The translations under genes were made by a program, and so were the position numbers. A stretch of DNA of 64,000 bases from Toxonevra muliebris (Eukaryota; Arthropoda; Insecta; Diptera; Pallopteridae), in assembly GCA_963691655.1 (NCBI GenBank), contig OY829327.1, positions 62,136,079 through 62,200,078 on the forward strand, given 5' to 3'. Below the pieces are notes generated by a model. The model saw only the letters and a list, made by a program, of their open reading frames with translations. It was not told where the DNA came from and ran no database searches. Of this stretch, positions 10,275 through 21,585 are shown in pieces (positions within the stretch are counted from its first letter, which is position 1; each line of letters starts with the position of its first letter).

Positions 10275-11540
10275 GATACCTTTTACAACTATATTGGTCG
10301 TTTTTATCTCGAGATATGGTCAAAACTGTCAATTATCTTCGGAAAACCCAAAGGAGAAAAATTATGTTTCGAAAACCAATCCATAAAAAATTGTTTTGAT
10401 GCAATTTTTGAGTTTAGCAGGCCAAAGTTCATAAAAGAAAAATAGTAGCATCCTTAGCAAAAAATTGCTGTAAACCAATGTTATTATTTTTTACATAAAT
10501 TATTAAGTTTTCCACAAAATTTATTAATTTTAATTATGTCGCGCCAAAAATATTTTAATAAGTTGACAATTAGCTGATCAGATATGAAACCCTGCATTGT
10601 CACCGCCGACGGGGAAAATAGAAATATATCCCAGTCAATGAGAAAACCATCGACAGGATACCCGTCTCGCCCCAACTTTGTTCCACTTTATCAGGGAACG
10701 AAAAAAAACCGTACATCAAAAGAACATAAACAATAAATCGCGATAACCGCTTCGTAATGTATTCTGTACGCGAGCACAACCCGTACACAAATGGAGTACG
10801 CTAAAAGTAGTTTAGTGTTCCTTAAGTTTGTGTATACATACCGAAAACAAACGAAGTAACTTTGACACTTAATTTTCAAACGCCTGTAATTCCAAAAATT
10901 ATCGATAGATTTTAAAAGATGTTACTAATTTAAAACATTGATTTTTCTAGATCAAACCTCAAAAAAACTATTTTTTTTATAAAAACTGCATTAGTATTTT
11001 TTTTTTATACTTTTTCCGGAAAACTCATTTTGTCAAAAGTGCCAAGATTTAGTATGAAGCCCGTTATTACTCCATATTTTTCGATGGCCGATGTCGCCGT
11101 TTCATGTTCTAATATCTGAAATAACTCTTTTCACTTTCGCTTCGATTTATCTAATTTATGTAGATACGTACCAACCATATCTTTAAAAATGTATAAACAG
11201 AAAATATAAAAATTGTATTGTAAATATGTAAATCTGCAATATGAGAGACATTTAATATTTGTTAAATGTGCTCCTTTGGTAAAAGTTAAATGTGTCCCAA
11301 AAGAAGCTCCAGATGGTTTTTTCTCTTCATCTTGGTCTATTTTCACAAAACTCACTTTTATTTTGTCAAATGCATGCATTGTTTTTTTTTTTTTTTTTTG
11401 TTTTATAAAAATTGTTGTTTTTAACATAATTTAGGGTTGCTAATTCTCATTTTCTTTTCCTGTCATCTTAGACACATTAAGCCGGTGTTTTTCTTCCAAT
11501 TCTGCATTTTTCCTAAATAAATTGCAAATTTTTTTCATAA
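10275..11540. other. AT-rich stretch, one partial match to the 12.2-kb repeat
   Basis: No gene was found. The segment 10786-10850 contains, in reverse orientation, pieces of the minisatellite at 12.2 kb (for example GTTTGTGTATACATACCG, the reverse complement of that repeat's core). The rest is AT-rich with homopolymer runs. Confidence 0.35.
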
Positions 11541-11559
11541 GTAGCAGCTGATTTTTGTC

Positions 11560-11967
11560 ATGTGCAATGTATAGGTCCGCCTTGTGACGGTTTAACTTTA
11601 AGCGCTTATTTATCACTTATACAATACACAAACAGCCACAATTTTTATTGAATATTCTATAATAATGTTGAATCGTACTTACCAGAATTTTTTTATTACT
11701 TATTTTTCACTTTAACTTAAACAAAAATTAACTGCAAAAAAGAACTTCTGAATCAAATAATTTTCATGGGCAAAATGTCTGACTCTTCAATTTAAGATAA
11801 CCACAACTTTTGAACTCTGTTACTAAAACAAAGCAGCTTTCAGAAAATCATTTGAAAAACTAACAAAAAGACTCGGGGTTGGCCCTTGACTTAAAATAAA
11901 TTTATAACGGGATTTAATTTGAATATATATGTCAATTCGCCTTGAGACGGACCTATGTATTTGAGGG
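11560..11967. mobile_element. Possible decayed piggyBac-like element
   Basis: The inverted repeat ATAGGTCCGCCTTGTGACGG (from 11571) pairs with a right-hand version of CGCCTTGAGACGGACCTAT. Beyond it the right side runs to GAGGG and a TTAA at 11968-11971. The left end has no TTAA, so only one terminus is convincing. Confidence 0.35.
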
Positions 11968-12204
11968 TTAAAGAGCAGTGCTAGCACATTATGTTAAACT
12001 TCTTTAAAAAAATAGTTACAAATTTAAAAAACACTTACATACTAGTTGTTGAAAATTACATCAGCATTAGAAAATTTACAAAAACACGTTTTAATACAAG
12101 AATTAAAGAATCTGCATTTTAACTTTTTGGCTTTTAGGGCGTGGTCACACTGAAAATGGCAAAGTCAAATGTGCCCCGGTATCAAAGGTACCCGACTTTA
12201 CTCT

Positions 12205-12410
12205 ATGTATGTGCTCGGTATACATATACAAACTGAAAAAAATACATATACAAACTGAAAAAACATCAAACGTAGAGTACTTGTAGCATACTTCGTTTGT
12301 GCTCGGTATGCATACACAAACTCAAAGAACACTAAACGTAGTGTACTTTTAGTGTGCGTCGTTTGTGCTCGGTATGTATACATAAACTCAAAGTACATTA
12401 AAAGAACACT
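12205..12410. repeat. Minisatellite with GTGCTCGGTAT core
   Basis: The motif GTGCTCGGTATACATA or its variant recurs at 12211, 12299 and 12365, so spacing is about 88 and 66 bp. Each copy is followed by CAAACTCAAAGAACACTAAA-type sequence. The units diverge by about 10-20 percent. A partial reverse-oriented relative lies near 10786-10850. Confidence 0.7.
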
Positions 12411-14080
12411 TAACTAATTGATTTCCCACCTAATTCATGTTTTTTTTTTTTTCAATTTGTGACCCAAAATTATGGTCGTCGCAAAATTATTTTTTGGTAA
12501 TATTTTTTTTTTTTGGATTCGAAAAAGCATAAAAAGTTTAAATCAATCGGTGTTTGCATTTCAAAAAACAAAATATTTCAAAAAAACTTCTTGACATTAA
12601 AGTTGAAACTTTAACTCATATCGTCCCAACGTTCAATTAATCGAACAGCAACTTTGAGAATTCGTCAAAAATACATTTACAAAGTTTTCCAAAAGTAATC
12701 ACTGTATAATATTTTTATATATATTGACTTTAAAATTGCATTTAAATAATTTAAAAATATTGTTTTCACCTGATTTCAAGGTTCATCTGGCTGTTCATCC
12801 CTTTTTTGGAAGGTGGGTTTGAAAATCAAGAAAAAATAGTAAAATTAATTATTTTGCATTGAAATGACAAATTCGCCTAGATAAAATAACAAACTTAATG
12901 TGAAAATTACAGCTTCACCGGTCCTTATATATTTCCAGAGGCTACAGCAGACCAAACTTTTGTAAAAAAAATGTATGCAAAAATAGGCAGAATTCAACTA
13001 AAATGCATTTTTTCTGTTTTTAACTTATAATAACTTCTAAAATAATATGTTTTTTGATTTGTATTTGATTTGGGAATAGAAATATTTTAAATTTTTTTTT
13101 ACACCTGGTCACCTTATTTTCTTGTAGTAAGCCAAAAACTACTATAGCCTCTAAAATTCAGAATATTTTTTTTATTTTTTTAAGTACTAAAATTTCTTAT
13201 TGAAGACGTGTGAAAACTAAGTTTTGAAAATTTTCCTACTTGAATTATGGTATCTAGTACCGGAACGATATGGGTTAAACACGTTCTTCTCAAAATGTGG
13301 TTATTGAAGTCGGTGACCACGCTTCTTCAACAACTACTAAACCAATTATCTTTAAATTGAATATGCTTTTTCAATACATAATAATCTGGAGATTAATCGA
13401 AGGATTATTTTTATGCAAAACCATTTTTTTTACAATTGACAAATCAGCGTTTGTTAGTGAAAATCGATCTGTTGACAGTTGACCATTTTGTTAAATATGT
13501 ATATTTTTTCAAATCTTTCGATCAATCACTAGATAATCTTATAATAAAAATAAATCCATTTCATTTTTGGATTTCAAGATTTGCAAAATATTGATCACCG
13601 CAAACATGTTTTCCAGAAAGGCCAATTTCTATTCGAATGTTTTCGAAATAAATCTGTTAAAGTTAAGTTCAATACATGTACTTCTAGATAATAAATAGTT
13701 TTTATAAAAAACTTTAGTAGTTTCACTAGAAAAAATTCTTGAAAAATTCCTATTTTTTCGCGTCACAACTGGGGATTTGAATTTAATAATCCGTGACATA
13801 CATAAATACTGCTAAATAATGAAATACCAGCTCATATTGCAAGCACCAAAAAAAAACAAAAACATAAAAAAACGAGAACACAAAACTTCTCCCTCTCATT
13901 AAACAAAGACAACAACAAAAAGAAACAAATTATTGCAACCCACTCATTGCTTTTATGAGGACAACTCAATTTTGAGAGTAAATTGGAGGCAGTTATGGCT
14001 CCATAGAACAAAATTTTTGTACAAATAAATTTGTACGTGATGCGCCTTCTATGTATTATATATTCTTTGGTTAATCATAA
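12411..14080. other. AT-rich stretch, nothing recognised
   Basis: Homopolymer-rich sequence. Short open frames (for example 13297-13482) show no protein-like composition or motif that I recognise. Confidence 0.3.
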
Positions 14081-14082
14081 CT

Positions 14083-14120
14083 GTCGAACAACGCGCCTAC
14101 CAACTGAGCTACATAACCAA
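14083..14120 (-). pseudogene. tRNA-like 5' half
   Basis: On the minus strand the sequence GGTTATGTAGCTCAGTTGG followed by TAGGCGCG is a clear D-arm with box A of a tRNA gene. The anticodon arm and the box B (GGTTCGANNCC) do not follow at the right distance, so this is a truncated tRNA copy or the head of a SINE, not a functional tRNA. Confidence 0.5.
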
Positions 14121-14640
14121 ATTTGCTTCAAATGAACTTTGTTTCTTTTACTCTTACAATGTTTCTAGTACCAGTTACTGTTTTTTAACTCTTTGATGCA
14201 CACGATTTTAAAGAAAATAAAAACTGCAGTTGTACAGAATTTTGTTTTTTTGTTTATAATATTGACAACTGAATGAGAAACTGTAAATAAAATATTAAAC
14301 TATATGACTATAATTAATTTCAACTTTTCGAGGTTGGTTAAAATATATCCCACCTAGCATAAAAAATTAAGCAAAAGTTGGGGCAATCTTTGCCCTACAT
14401 TCCGTAAAAAGTTAACTAGAAAAGAGAGAATAAGATATAAAAATTTGAAATACTTAATCAGGCTGTCTTTCTTTATCATTATTTCTAAAAATAGATCGTG
14501 TAAAATTTTGAAATTGTGTTAGTGAAAGCCAAAAATTTTGTTACTGTGTTGGAGTTTCCATTAGCTCTGTCTGTCAGGGGTAGCGTATCTTATTAGAGTT
14601 CAGTTTGTGTTTGCGTACTCAAACTATACGAAGCGAGTTA

Positions 14641-14811
14641 AGGCTCAATTATGCATAAGTAACGCAACGTAGCGAAACGGAACGTAAAATCTATGGAAGA
14701 TAGAACTCTACGTTGCGTTACGATTTCGGTAATCACTTGCACTCACTGCCCATTAAACAGATATTTATATGGCAGTTGGCAACGTTCCGTTACTTATGCA
14801 TAATTGAGCCT
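14641..14811. mobile_element. Harbinger-like MITE (171 bp)
   Basis: The terminal inverted repeats AGGCTCAATTATGCATAAGT plus AACG (24 bp) are perfect, and the match continues imperfectly inward. TTA flanks both sides (14638-14640 and 14812-14814). A 3-bp TWA duplication is characteristic of PIF/Harbinger. The interior has no coding capacity and contains additional AACGCAACGTAGCG / CGTTGCGTTACG partial palindromes. Confidence 0.75.
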
Positions 14812-15004
14812 TTAGTTTATGTGCTCTTTTAATGTACGGTTCGACACCCACGCCTTTTATTTTTTTATACGGCGGGTTGGTAAATTTTAATCAATTTTAT
14901 CTTTCTAATAATATTCACTTTATTTGATAAATTATGCAATACAACAAGTAAAAACAAGGTGGCCATAGTTTTCTGGCTTATAGTTAAAAAAATATATACA
15001 TATA

Positions 15005-15225
15005 TTAAAATTCCACCTTGATCAAAAAGTTCCCGGAATAACCACCGTGTGGCGCTCCCATTGTTCCGATTTGAGTTTGTTTTTTTTATTAAGTTGCTAC
15101 ATCTGTTGTTGATATTCCCTCTAAATCTTAGCGTCATAGCTTGACATTTGCAAAAGTTACGTAGCCAAGAGTACATCTATCTCTGTGTGTGTTGGTGATT
15201 TTTCGCAATTTTATTAAATTGTATT
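15005..15225 (+). mobile_element. Mariner element, 5' part (split by insertion)
   Basis: This non-coding 5' part contains CTTGATCAAAAAGTTCCCGG and leads up to the 8-bp duplication at 15218-15225. After the inserted element (15226-16304) the sequence resumes with the N terminus of a mariner transposase. The exact 5' terminal repeat was not delimited. Confidence 0.6.
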
Positions 15226-16304
15226 CAGGTATGTTCCAGAATTCACTTTCGAGTGAAACTGAATTGAAATCACTTCAATTTCACTGTTTGATGTTCTAGA
15301 ATTCACTTTCACTTTTCTTACTCCTTATTAAAAGTGAATTTCGAACGAATCCGCATGTTCTAGAAACCGAATTCACCAAAAAAAAAGTGATTTGAATTCA
15401 CTTTAGCAGCAACAAGTGAAATAGACCAGTCGGCGCAAAAATGTAAGTAAATTTAATAAAAAATTAATCAAGTATAAAAAATATGAATGAAAATAAAAAT
15501 TTCAAGGCGAAAGCATAAGAACTAATTCCAGGATGCCTTATTCCTCAAGTATATGAAGAAGCATCAAGACATCTTCTTGAGAAAGTATTTCCTCGACAAC
15601 CTGTCCGATTGCTCGGCAATCAATCCAAAGAATCTGCTAGATTACCTAAATTCGACAATTGAAAACGGACCTGTATCTGATTGGAAAAAGGTTATTTCAT
15701 ACATATATTTTTGTATGCATTTTTCTAATTAAACACATAAATAGGTTTGGATGGATTAGAAGACAAATATTTGGAAGAAAATAACGCAGAACTCCAACGC
15801 TAGAGCGGCCCGCGACGGCATATAAGTTCGTTTTGTCTTCCACAGAAGAGTCAATTGCCCAAATATGTGGAATTTACACGGTAATTGAAGGTGTAACCGG
15901 AACTACACAGTTCCTTCCTCTTTTGAAAATGTAGACAGCACATGCTCCAATGAGGAAATGCCGTCCACATCGATAGTTGCTGTGGCCGTTGCTGCTTCTT
16001 CTGCTGCCCCTAGAACCACCGCCTCTTTCACTGCCGGCACTTCCACGGCTGCCAACGCTGCCGCTGTTAATGTTCGCCTTTTAATTTTTACACCAGCATA
16101 TTGGTTTTTGGCTTCAAAATTTTCACAACTTGTTTTGTTTTTTCCTTGCGCCAACAATCAGCTGATTGAAAATTACAGCGAGTTGCAAACATTACAACGA
16201 GTTAAAACAAAATAGTGAATATGAATTCACTCGGTTTCTAGAACACCAAAAACAATTTCACTCGATTTCAAATTCACTTTCACTCGGATTCTGGAACATG
16301 CCTG
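15226..16304. mobile_element. hAT-like element carrying a zeste-type ORF, inserted in a mariner (1,079 bp)
   Basis: The ends are CAGGTATGTTCCAGAATTC (left) and the inverse of CAGGCATGTTCCAGAATCC (right). Additional copies of AGAATTCACTTTCACT-type subterminal repeats lie within about 120 bp of each end. The element is flanked by a perfect 8-bp duplication ATTGTATT at 15218-15225 and 16305-16312. CAG-starting ends with an 8-bp duplication fit the hAT superfamily. Instead of a transposase it carries a degenerate Myb/SANT-like (zeste-type) reading frame. The host sequence on both sides is a mariner element, so this insertion is the younger event. Confidence 0.75.
15532..15924 (+). pseudogene. Zeste-type Myb/SANT-like protein remnant inside the hAT-like element
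   Basis: Two exon-like segments are visible. The first (15532-15690) encodes DALFLKYMKKHQDIF through SDWKK. It is followed by a GT...AG-like gap that ends TTAAACACATAAATAG before VWMD-stop-KTNIWKKI at about 15745. The pattern of a hydrophobic helix, then W-K-K-V-W-x-D-x-K, then a K-rich helix, resembles the DNA-binding domain of the insect zeste-like family (Myb/SANT-like). The frame then continues as SSTEESIAQICGIYTVIEGV, like the second region of such proteins. An in-frame TAG replaces the expected Trp, and stops follow. A possible donor (ATGTAAGT) lies at 15441. The family assignment rests on pattern only. Confidence 0.45.
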
Positions 16305-16810
16305 ATTGTATTAAATTTTTCCTAAAAAACGGATTTAATGGTAACGTTCGAAATGTTGGAATTCTCTAAAGAAACACAGTGGCAGACCATCGACATCGAA
16401 AACCGACGAAAATATTAATAAAGTAAAAGAAATTTTGGTCAATAGCTACAAATTAACCATCAGAGAGTATTATTTTTGGGCGTTATGAGGCGTTTGCGTG
16501 AATCAATTCGCCGAAAGAGACCAGAATTGTGGAAAGAAAACTCGAGGATTTTGCATCATGATAACGCACCGTCGCACAGTGCCATCATTATTCGTAATTT
16601 TTTGACAAAAAATGCAACAAATACCATCCAACAGCCACCGAATTCCTCTTTATTTGGCTCCCTGTGACTTCTTTCTGTTCAATCGAGTTAAAAAGCCATT
16701 ACGGGGAACGAGTTTCAGCAGCCGATTGGAAGTAATGGAACAACCGCAGGAAGCACTGAGTCGCATACCGAAAACCGAATATAAAAAAAATTTTATATTT
16801 TCTTCTTAGT
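16305..16810 (+). pseudogene. Mariner transposase remnant, 3' part
   Basis: Mariner transposase is a DD34D cut-and-paste enzyme. After the duplicated ATTGTATT the frame reads IKFFLKNGFNGN, the N terminus of the helix-turn-helix region, then RKPTKI. A large internal deletion joins this near 16440-16480 to the C-terminal half: RRLRESIRRKRPELW, then LHHDNAPSHSA (second catalytic Asp), APCDFFLFNRVKKPLRGT (third Asp in CD) and SRIPKTEYKKNF. Frameshifts separate the pieces. The HHDNAPSH and APCDFFLF signatures identify mariner. It is inactive because the first catalytic Asp region is deleted. Confidence 0.85.
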
Positions 16811-17173
16811 ATAAACGCGGTATTTTGGTAAAAAAGAAGGCGGTATGCGGTTTTGGAGTTGAAAAAACTGTATACTACCGCGAAAAACTGTATAGATACG
16901 AGCGTTATGCATGATGTATGATATTTAAAAGAAGTTACAATTACAAAGATTTCATATGATAATTACATTTTATGTATATAAAGATAATAAACGAGGGAAG
17001 TAATGATGCAGTTCATTTGGGACTAGTTCCAAAAGTGGTGGAAAAGTACTTACGCGGGGTCAACATATGACGATATATTTAGTCCATTAGCTTTATTTAT
17101 TAATTTGAAATGAAAAAGTAAAGGAATTAGTGAGTGACAGAGATAACGAAATTAAATACAGGTTTAAAACAAT

Positions 17174-17179
17174 TTTATT
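17174..17179 (-). terminator. Candidate IMP4 poly(A) signal
   Basis: AATAAA on the minus strand lies 15 nt after the IMP4 stop codon (17194-17196). This is a plausible cleavage/polyadenylation signal, though close to the stop. Confidence 0.45.
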
Positions 17180-17193
17180 AATTAATTTATAAA

Positions 17194-17900
17194 TTATATA
17201 TTATCTTGATCCCAACCATCTTCATCCGACAAAAAACGTCTCTTAGCTGCTGTATTCATGTAGGGTCGGTGTACCCATTCTGTATTTGCAGTCTTAATTT
17301 CATCTAATGTTCCCAATTTAATTTGATATAATTTTAGTTGAAATCGTGGTCCAATTTCACTTAACTCCAGTTCCTTATTTAGGTTCTGGTACATGTGGTG
17401 CCGAAAGGATATATAGTCGTCATGATTTGCAAATGTCATGACCCTCTTTGAATCTGATTTTGGTATAGGAAATAGATGCTGCAATATTTTCATAGTTCGT
17501 TCTCCAAGTTTAGTTTTGAAGTTATGAAAAATTAAATGTGGTTTTTGTTCACTCATAGATCCAAGGTTAGGAATGTCATGACGCATTACAACGCCTGATA
17601 TGTTAAAAAATGAAGTAGGTCCATATGGCAAATGGCATATAACCATATTATCGGGAACACCACGATGTTCGTGAACAATGATAAAATCTGTAACATCGTT
17701 TGCTCGGCAAGCATGCATTAATTGTTTTAGTTCATATTTACCACGATTCATTCTTTGTGCATTTGGAAAAAGTAGTCTCAATTCTTTAACAAACATTTTC
17801 AGTTTTGCTGACGGATCATGAGAAGTGGTGATCATAATCTTTGGATCTTCACAACCAGCAAATCGATATTCGTCATCGATTGCATTTATATCTCCGTAAT
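17194..17900 (-). CDS. IMP4: IMP4, exon 2 (Brix domain of the U3 snoRNP protein)
   Basis: IMP4 is a nucleolar component of the U3 snoRNP/SSU processome and is needed for 18S rRNA processing. This exon encodes about 235 residues from DYGDINAIDDEYRFAG to DEDGWDQDNI and then TAA. It holds nearly the whole Brix domain: MITTSHDPSAKLKMFVKELR, FPNAQRMNRGKYELKQLM, ANDVTDFIIVHEHRGVP, HLPYGPTSFFNISGVVMRHD, KPHLIFHNF, FISFRHH-type motif (YISFRHHMY), then ELSEIGPRFQLKLYQIKLGT and WVHRPYMNTAAKRRFL. All are highly conserved IMP4 signatures. The acceptor is TTATAG before ATTACGG at 17900. The first residue is completed by the G from exon 1 (phase 1). No stop or frameshift interrupts it, unlike all surrounding ORFs, so the gene is probably functional. 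Confidence 0.96.
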
Positions 17901-18310
17901 CTATAAAATAAAAACATTATGTTAAATGAATGCGTGGATAACTAATTGTCACATTTAAGATTTTATGATTATGATTAGTCGTCGAAAAAATCATAAATAG
18001 TGCCTAAACTAATAATTATCATCAGATTATAATCAGATTGGATTGATTCAATTATCTTTGATTTGATATAAAGTTCTTTAACAAAAACTGGAGATATTGA
18101 GAGTTAAGTATAAGCACTTTATTTTAGAATTAAAAATATGGAAATTAGACAATATTTCGGAAACTATCCAACTTTACTTGTTTTTTAAATTAATTTTCGG
18201 ATTTAGCGCTCAATTTTACACAAGAAATGGCAATCAAATGCCATAGGTCATACAGCTTTTTTTTTATAATGTGTAAAATCTTAGCTCACGGTATGGGCAA
18301 ATTTCAAAAA

Positions 18311-18474
18311 TGTGTAAAATGTAAGACGTAAATAACTGTAACGTCCTGTTCCCCTCTCACTCAGACTACTGCGCGGCATGACGATGCTACTATAAACAAC
18401 AAAGAGAAGAGAGGGAGAAATTAAATTACGAGCAGAGTTTGTTTGTATATCTTTTGATCAATTTAAACCAGAGA
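18311..18474 (+). repeat. Solo LTR-like copy of the 6.9-kb repeat
   Basis: Shares TAACTGTAACGTCC, ACTACTGCGCGGCATGAC, GTTTGTTTGTAT and GATCAATTTA with 6909-7035 in the same order, with a short extra AGAGAAGAGAGGGAG insertion. No internal gypsy sequence flanks it, so it looks like a solo LTR of the family of gypsy element 1, or a fragment of one. Confidence 0.6.
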
Positions 18475-18533
18475 TGCTCAAGCTCTTGCACGCAGGCAGA
18501 TCAGCTGTTTTGATTTTTACAATATATGCTAAC

Positions 18534-18770
18534 CAGGGTTGCCGTTTCGGTTATTTGTAAGCAAATTTGCTTACTTTTTTTGCGGTTGTGCACACGTGTA
18601 CTTTTTTCTCATTTTGTTTATTTTTTTTTTTAATTTAATTTGAACTAAAATTTTCAAGAAAATTTTGATATATTGGCATAATTTTCTTATTACTCCCTTC
18701 ATTTCGTTTTTTTCATTTGATAAGAATGGGTAGCACTAATTATGTTCATGCATACTTGGTGTCATCCCAG
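18534..18770 (+). mobile_element. hAT-like MITE, copy 1
   Basis: Starts CAGGGTTGCCGTTT and ends GGTGTCATCCCAG. Its body matches the reverse complement of 49904-50101: TTTGTAAGCAAATTTGCTTAC, GCGGTTGTGCACACGTGTAC, GGTAGCACTAATTATGTTC and ATGCATACT. CAGGG ends are typical of hAT MITEs. No clear 8-bp duplication remains. It lies in the IMP4 intron, about 630 bp upstream of exon 2. Confidence 0.68.
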
Positions 18771-18859
18771 CAAGTTATCGAAAGAAAAATGTAATTAGTG
18801 TAATGAATTTAAAAAACACCAAACGTTGTTGTTGTTGGTTACTCAAAAAAAAAAGATCT

Positions 18860-19765
18860 TACATTACCCTAAAGATGGGAGAAGGACTGGTGTTATTGTG
18901 GTCATCACTACAACGCAGTAGTGTGCATGCTCGCTTACAACTTCGGCTTTGAGTCACTACAAAAAAAAAATAATAAAAATAATTCATGCACACGTCATGG
19001 TATGTGTTGATAATTCGAACCAGACAGCTGATTGATTTAGGAAGAAGAAAACTGAGAGGAGATAGTAAGTGAGGGAAGATTAAGTAGGAGAAATATGCAA
19101 ATAAAAAAAAAATAAACAAAGGTGGAGGAAAAATAAAGAAAAAGAAAACACACCACGCCTTGTCAGTAGTGAGGGGGTGATTCAACTATTTCGCCTTTGA
19201 CCTACCACATGGTTAATAATCACCTTGACTTGCGCAGTACAACAAAAATTTTCGCTTTGATTAGCGTACTGAGTATGTGTCTGTGTGTGTATACGTGTAT
19301 ACAGAAATTGATTTTGAAGGAGTGATGTACAAAAGGAACGAATGGCAATGGAACGAGAAGGAGTGATAGCGATAGGAATAATGAGTAAAAAGTGAAAAAT
19401 GAAGGAAGAAAAAAAATGAAACGAAACCAAACCAAAAAACAAACATCTTGCAACCAAAAGACAGCGGCGGCGGCTACTTGAGGGGTCAAAAGAAATTTAG
19501 CAAATCATATTAAAATTTTAGTGTAATTGAAAAAAAAGTATATTTATTCATTCTTTTAATTTTTATTTTCCTTTCTCTTTCAATGAGAATATAAACAACC
19601 AAACAAAAATCCGTTTTGAAAGCGAACGTACAATATTATAGTGTAATCAATAAAGTATGAAGAATCAAATAACTTAAATTAATTTAAATATACCTACATA
19701 TATAGTAATAGATAAAAAGATCTGAATTTATTTATTTATTTAAAGATATCTGAATAAAATAATAA
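18860..19765. other. AT-rich intronic stretch, nothing recognised
   Basis: Purine-rich on the plus strand between 19040 and 19450. Several minus-strand frames are open only because of Phe/Ser-rich low complexity. No motif or repeat pair was found. Confidence 0.3.
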
Positions 19766-19769
19766 AAAA

Positions 19770-20060
19770 AAGCTTCGAAGAGGATGATGTTGTTAAAATT
19801 GTTGGCGTATTTCTTGGATACGATGTTGTTAAAATTTGTTGGTGTTGTTAAAGTTGTTGGCGTGTTTCTTGGATACGATGTTGTTAAAATTTGTTGGTGT
19901 TGTTAAAGTTTCTCGTTACGATGTTGTTAAGTTAGGAAATTTTGTTGTATTTTTTTTTTTTACCCCCATTAGGAAATCTTTAAATTGCTCATATTATAAA
20001 AGTTGTTCGCTGCGATTTTGTTAAAGTTTTTGGTTGCCATGTTGATAATGTTTTTAGGAA
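19770..20060. repeat. Minisatellite with GATGTTGTTAAA core
   Basis: A unit of about 66 bp, containing GTTGGCGTGTTTCTTGGATACGATGTTGTTAAA-type sequence (core GATGTTGTTAAAATTTG), is repeated near-identically around 19800 and 19855. More diverged fragments (GATGTTGTTAAG, GATTTTGTTAAAG) continue to about 20055. Confidence 0.75.
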
Positions 20061-20271
20061 TTTTGTTATATTTTTATTTTTTTTTTTTTTTTATATATAA
20101 ATATTATATATCATTTCAAAAGACAGAGTTATATTCGCGTGCAAAACGGAAAACTTGACAAAATTTTTGTTTTTTCCATTGTTATATTTTTATAAAATAA
20201 TATTAAAAAAGGAAAAAAGAAGAAGAAATAGTCGCACAAACTATCCGCGCACGTCTCGTTCGGTTGCACTA

Positions 20272-20480
20272 CTATTCTCGAACTCCCGATTCAACAATTC
20301 CCACTACCTTTTGCATATTACCATCCGCCGTTTTAACTGATAGTTTAATTTGTTTGTAGTCATGATGCATGAAATGTTTAGCAGCATTCCCGCCTGCGCA
20401 GGTTACTGACGCACCTCTGTCTAGCCGACCGAAGTAAGTTTTATCGGTGATACGTACTTGGGCATAAGGCCGTGAGTCAT
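20272..20480 (-). pseudogene. Protease remnant, block A of gypsy element 2
   Basis: On the minus strand the frame reads RPYAQVRITDKTYFGRLDRG followed by ASVTCAGG. This is the gypsy retropepsin start, but the active-site motif expected as D-T/S-G is D-R-G, so it would be inactive. The frame ends at 20272 after GNMQKVVGIVE, in mid-protease. The matching C-terminal part of the protease (RLPIYIVPSLNQ) is found instead 4.4 kb away at about 24690, at the start of block B. Confidence 0.75.
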
Positions 20481-20819
20481 GGTCTACTTCAAAAATAGAG
20501 GCTAACGAATGGACTATCTGCTTACGTTTAGTGAGTATGCGGTTCCAATGATTACGTATACGTATTGTTGACCTTTTCGGACGACGGATGTTAGACCGCG
20601 TACGAGCAAGTAGGTTGGGATCCGTAAGAGAATTGGTAATACCTGGTATGGGTGAAAGAATGTCAGGTGTTCTAATATTGGTACTAATAGTAATAGTCAT
20701 GTCAGGGTTGGTTACATATTGAAAATCGTCACTATTTATGAGCGAGAGCTTTTGATTGACCCCCCCGCTCCCCTGAAAGTTTTCCGAACCGTTGCACTTG
20801 GTACAGTTCGGCTTGTATG

Positions 20820-21545
20820 TTTTTGGTGCACCGCAACCGTAGCAAAACACAGTGTGCTCCTCAAGACAATCCTGATAACGATGTCCTGACTCTCTGCAAT
20901 TCCAACATTGTAGCTCCTTAATTGCGCAGATTCCTTGACGATCTCTTCGAGCTCTACTTCGGATACACGAAGCACACCTGCGTTTTGCCTAGGAATACCT
21001 CTGGTGCTATGATGTATGGTTTGTTGACACAGAGCTTCTCTACGCTGACATAATTTACGCAGGTGCGATACACTACCAATCTGTATCATGAATAACGGAG
21101 AACGAATGTCCGGTCTTAAATTGCGTTGTAAAATTTCAACTAGTTCGATTTCTGGTCAGGGAGTATGCAAGCGATCCGTTAACTTCAAGATGGCATTATA
21201 AAAATCTTCGAACAATTCCCCCTCACGCTGTTTACGATCACGAATAAGTTCCCTAATATCGGTGTCATTACGCTGATCTCGGAAATGGTACTTCAATGCA
21301 TTACATAATGAGTCCCAATAAATACGTTCTACTGTTCGTCTATACCTCCAATACCAGTTGGCCGGCAAACAAGAGGTAACTATGATTACATACTGCCTGA
21401 AAATCACCTCGCAAGCAATCATTGGTAAGGGCAGAAACCCGATAAATGAAATTTTCGACAGTTGGTGCACTCAGTGTACCATCAAACTGAATCTTCCAAC
21501 CTTGGATAATATTTGAAATCTTTTCCGGGATTACATTAACCACGC
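20820..21545 (-). pseudogene. Gag capsid and zinc knuckles, block A of gypsy element 2
   Basis: The frame from 21543 reads GWKIQFDGTLSAPTVENFIY then LRGDFQAVCNHSYLLFAGQL, the N-terminal capsid pattern W-x-x-x-F-x-G...F-x-x-R/Y. A frameshift leads to WYWRYRRTV, LKYHFRDQRNDTDIRELIRD and EGELFEDFYNAILKL, the standard insect gypsy gag end. Near 20860-20930 are CWNCRESGHRYQDC and CYGCG-x(9)-C-x2-C, a CCHC knuckle plus a second Cys cluster. It lies directly upstream of the protease in the normal order. Frame breaks at about 21360, 21160 and 20900. Confidence 0.82.
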
Positions 21546-21585
21546 GGTAAGGTGTATAGTGCGGGTAATGCGGAAAGGCTTGTAT

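Noticed and set aside
12133..12150. Core-promoter motif (TGGTCACACTG, Ohler motif 1)
   Set aside because: The match is good, but no gene or transcript start is visible downstream on either strand.
18859..19489. Phe/Ser-rich minus-strand proteins
   Set aside because: They arise from a purine-rich low-complexity tract. No family motif, and three frames are open together.
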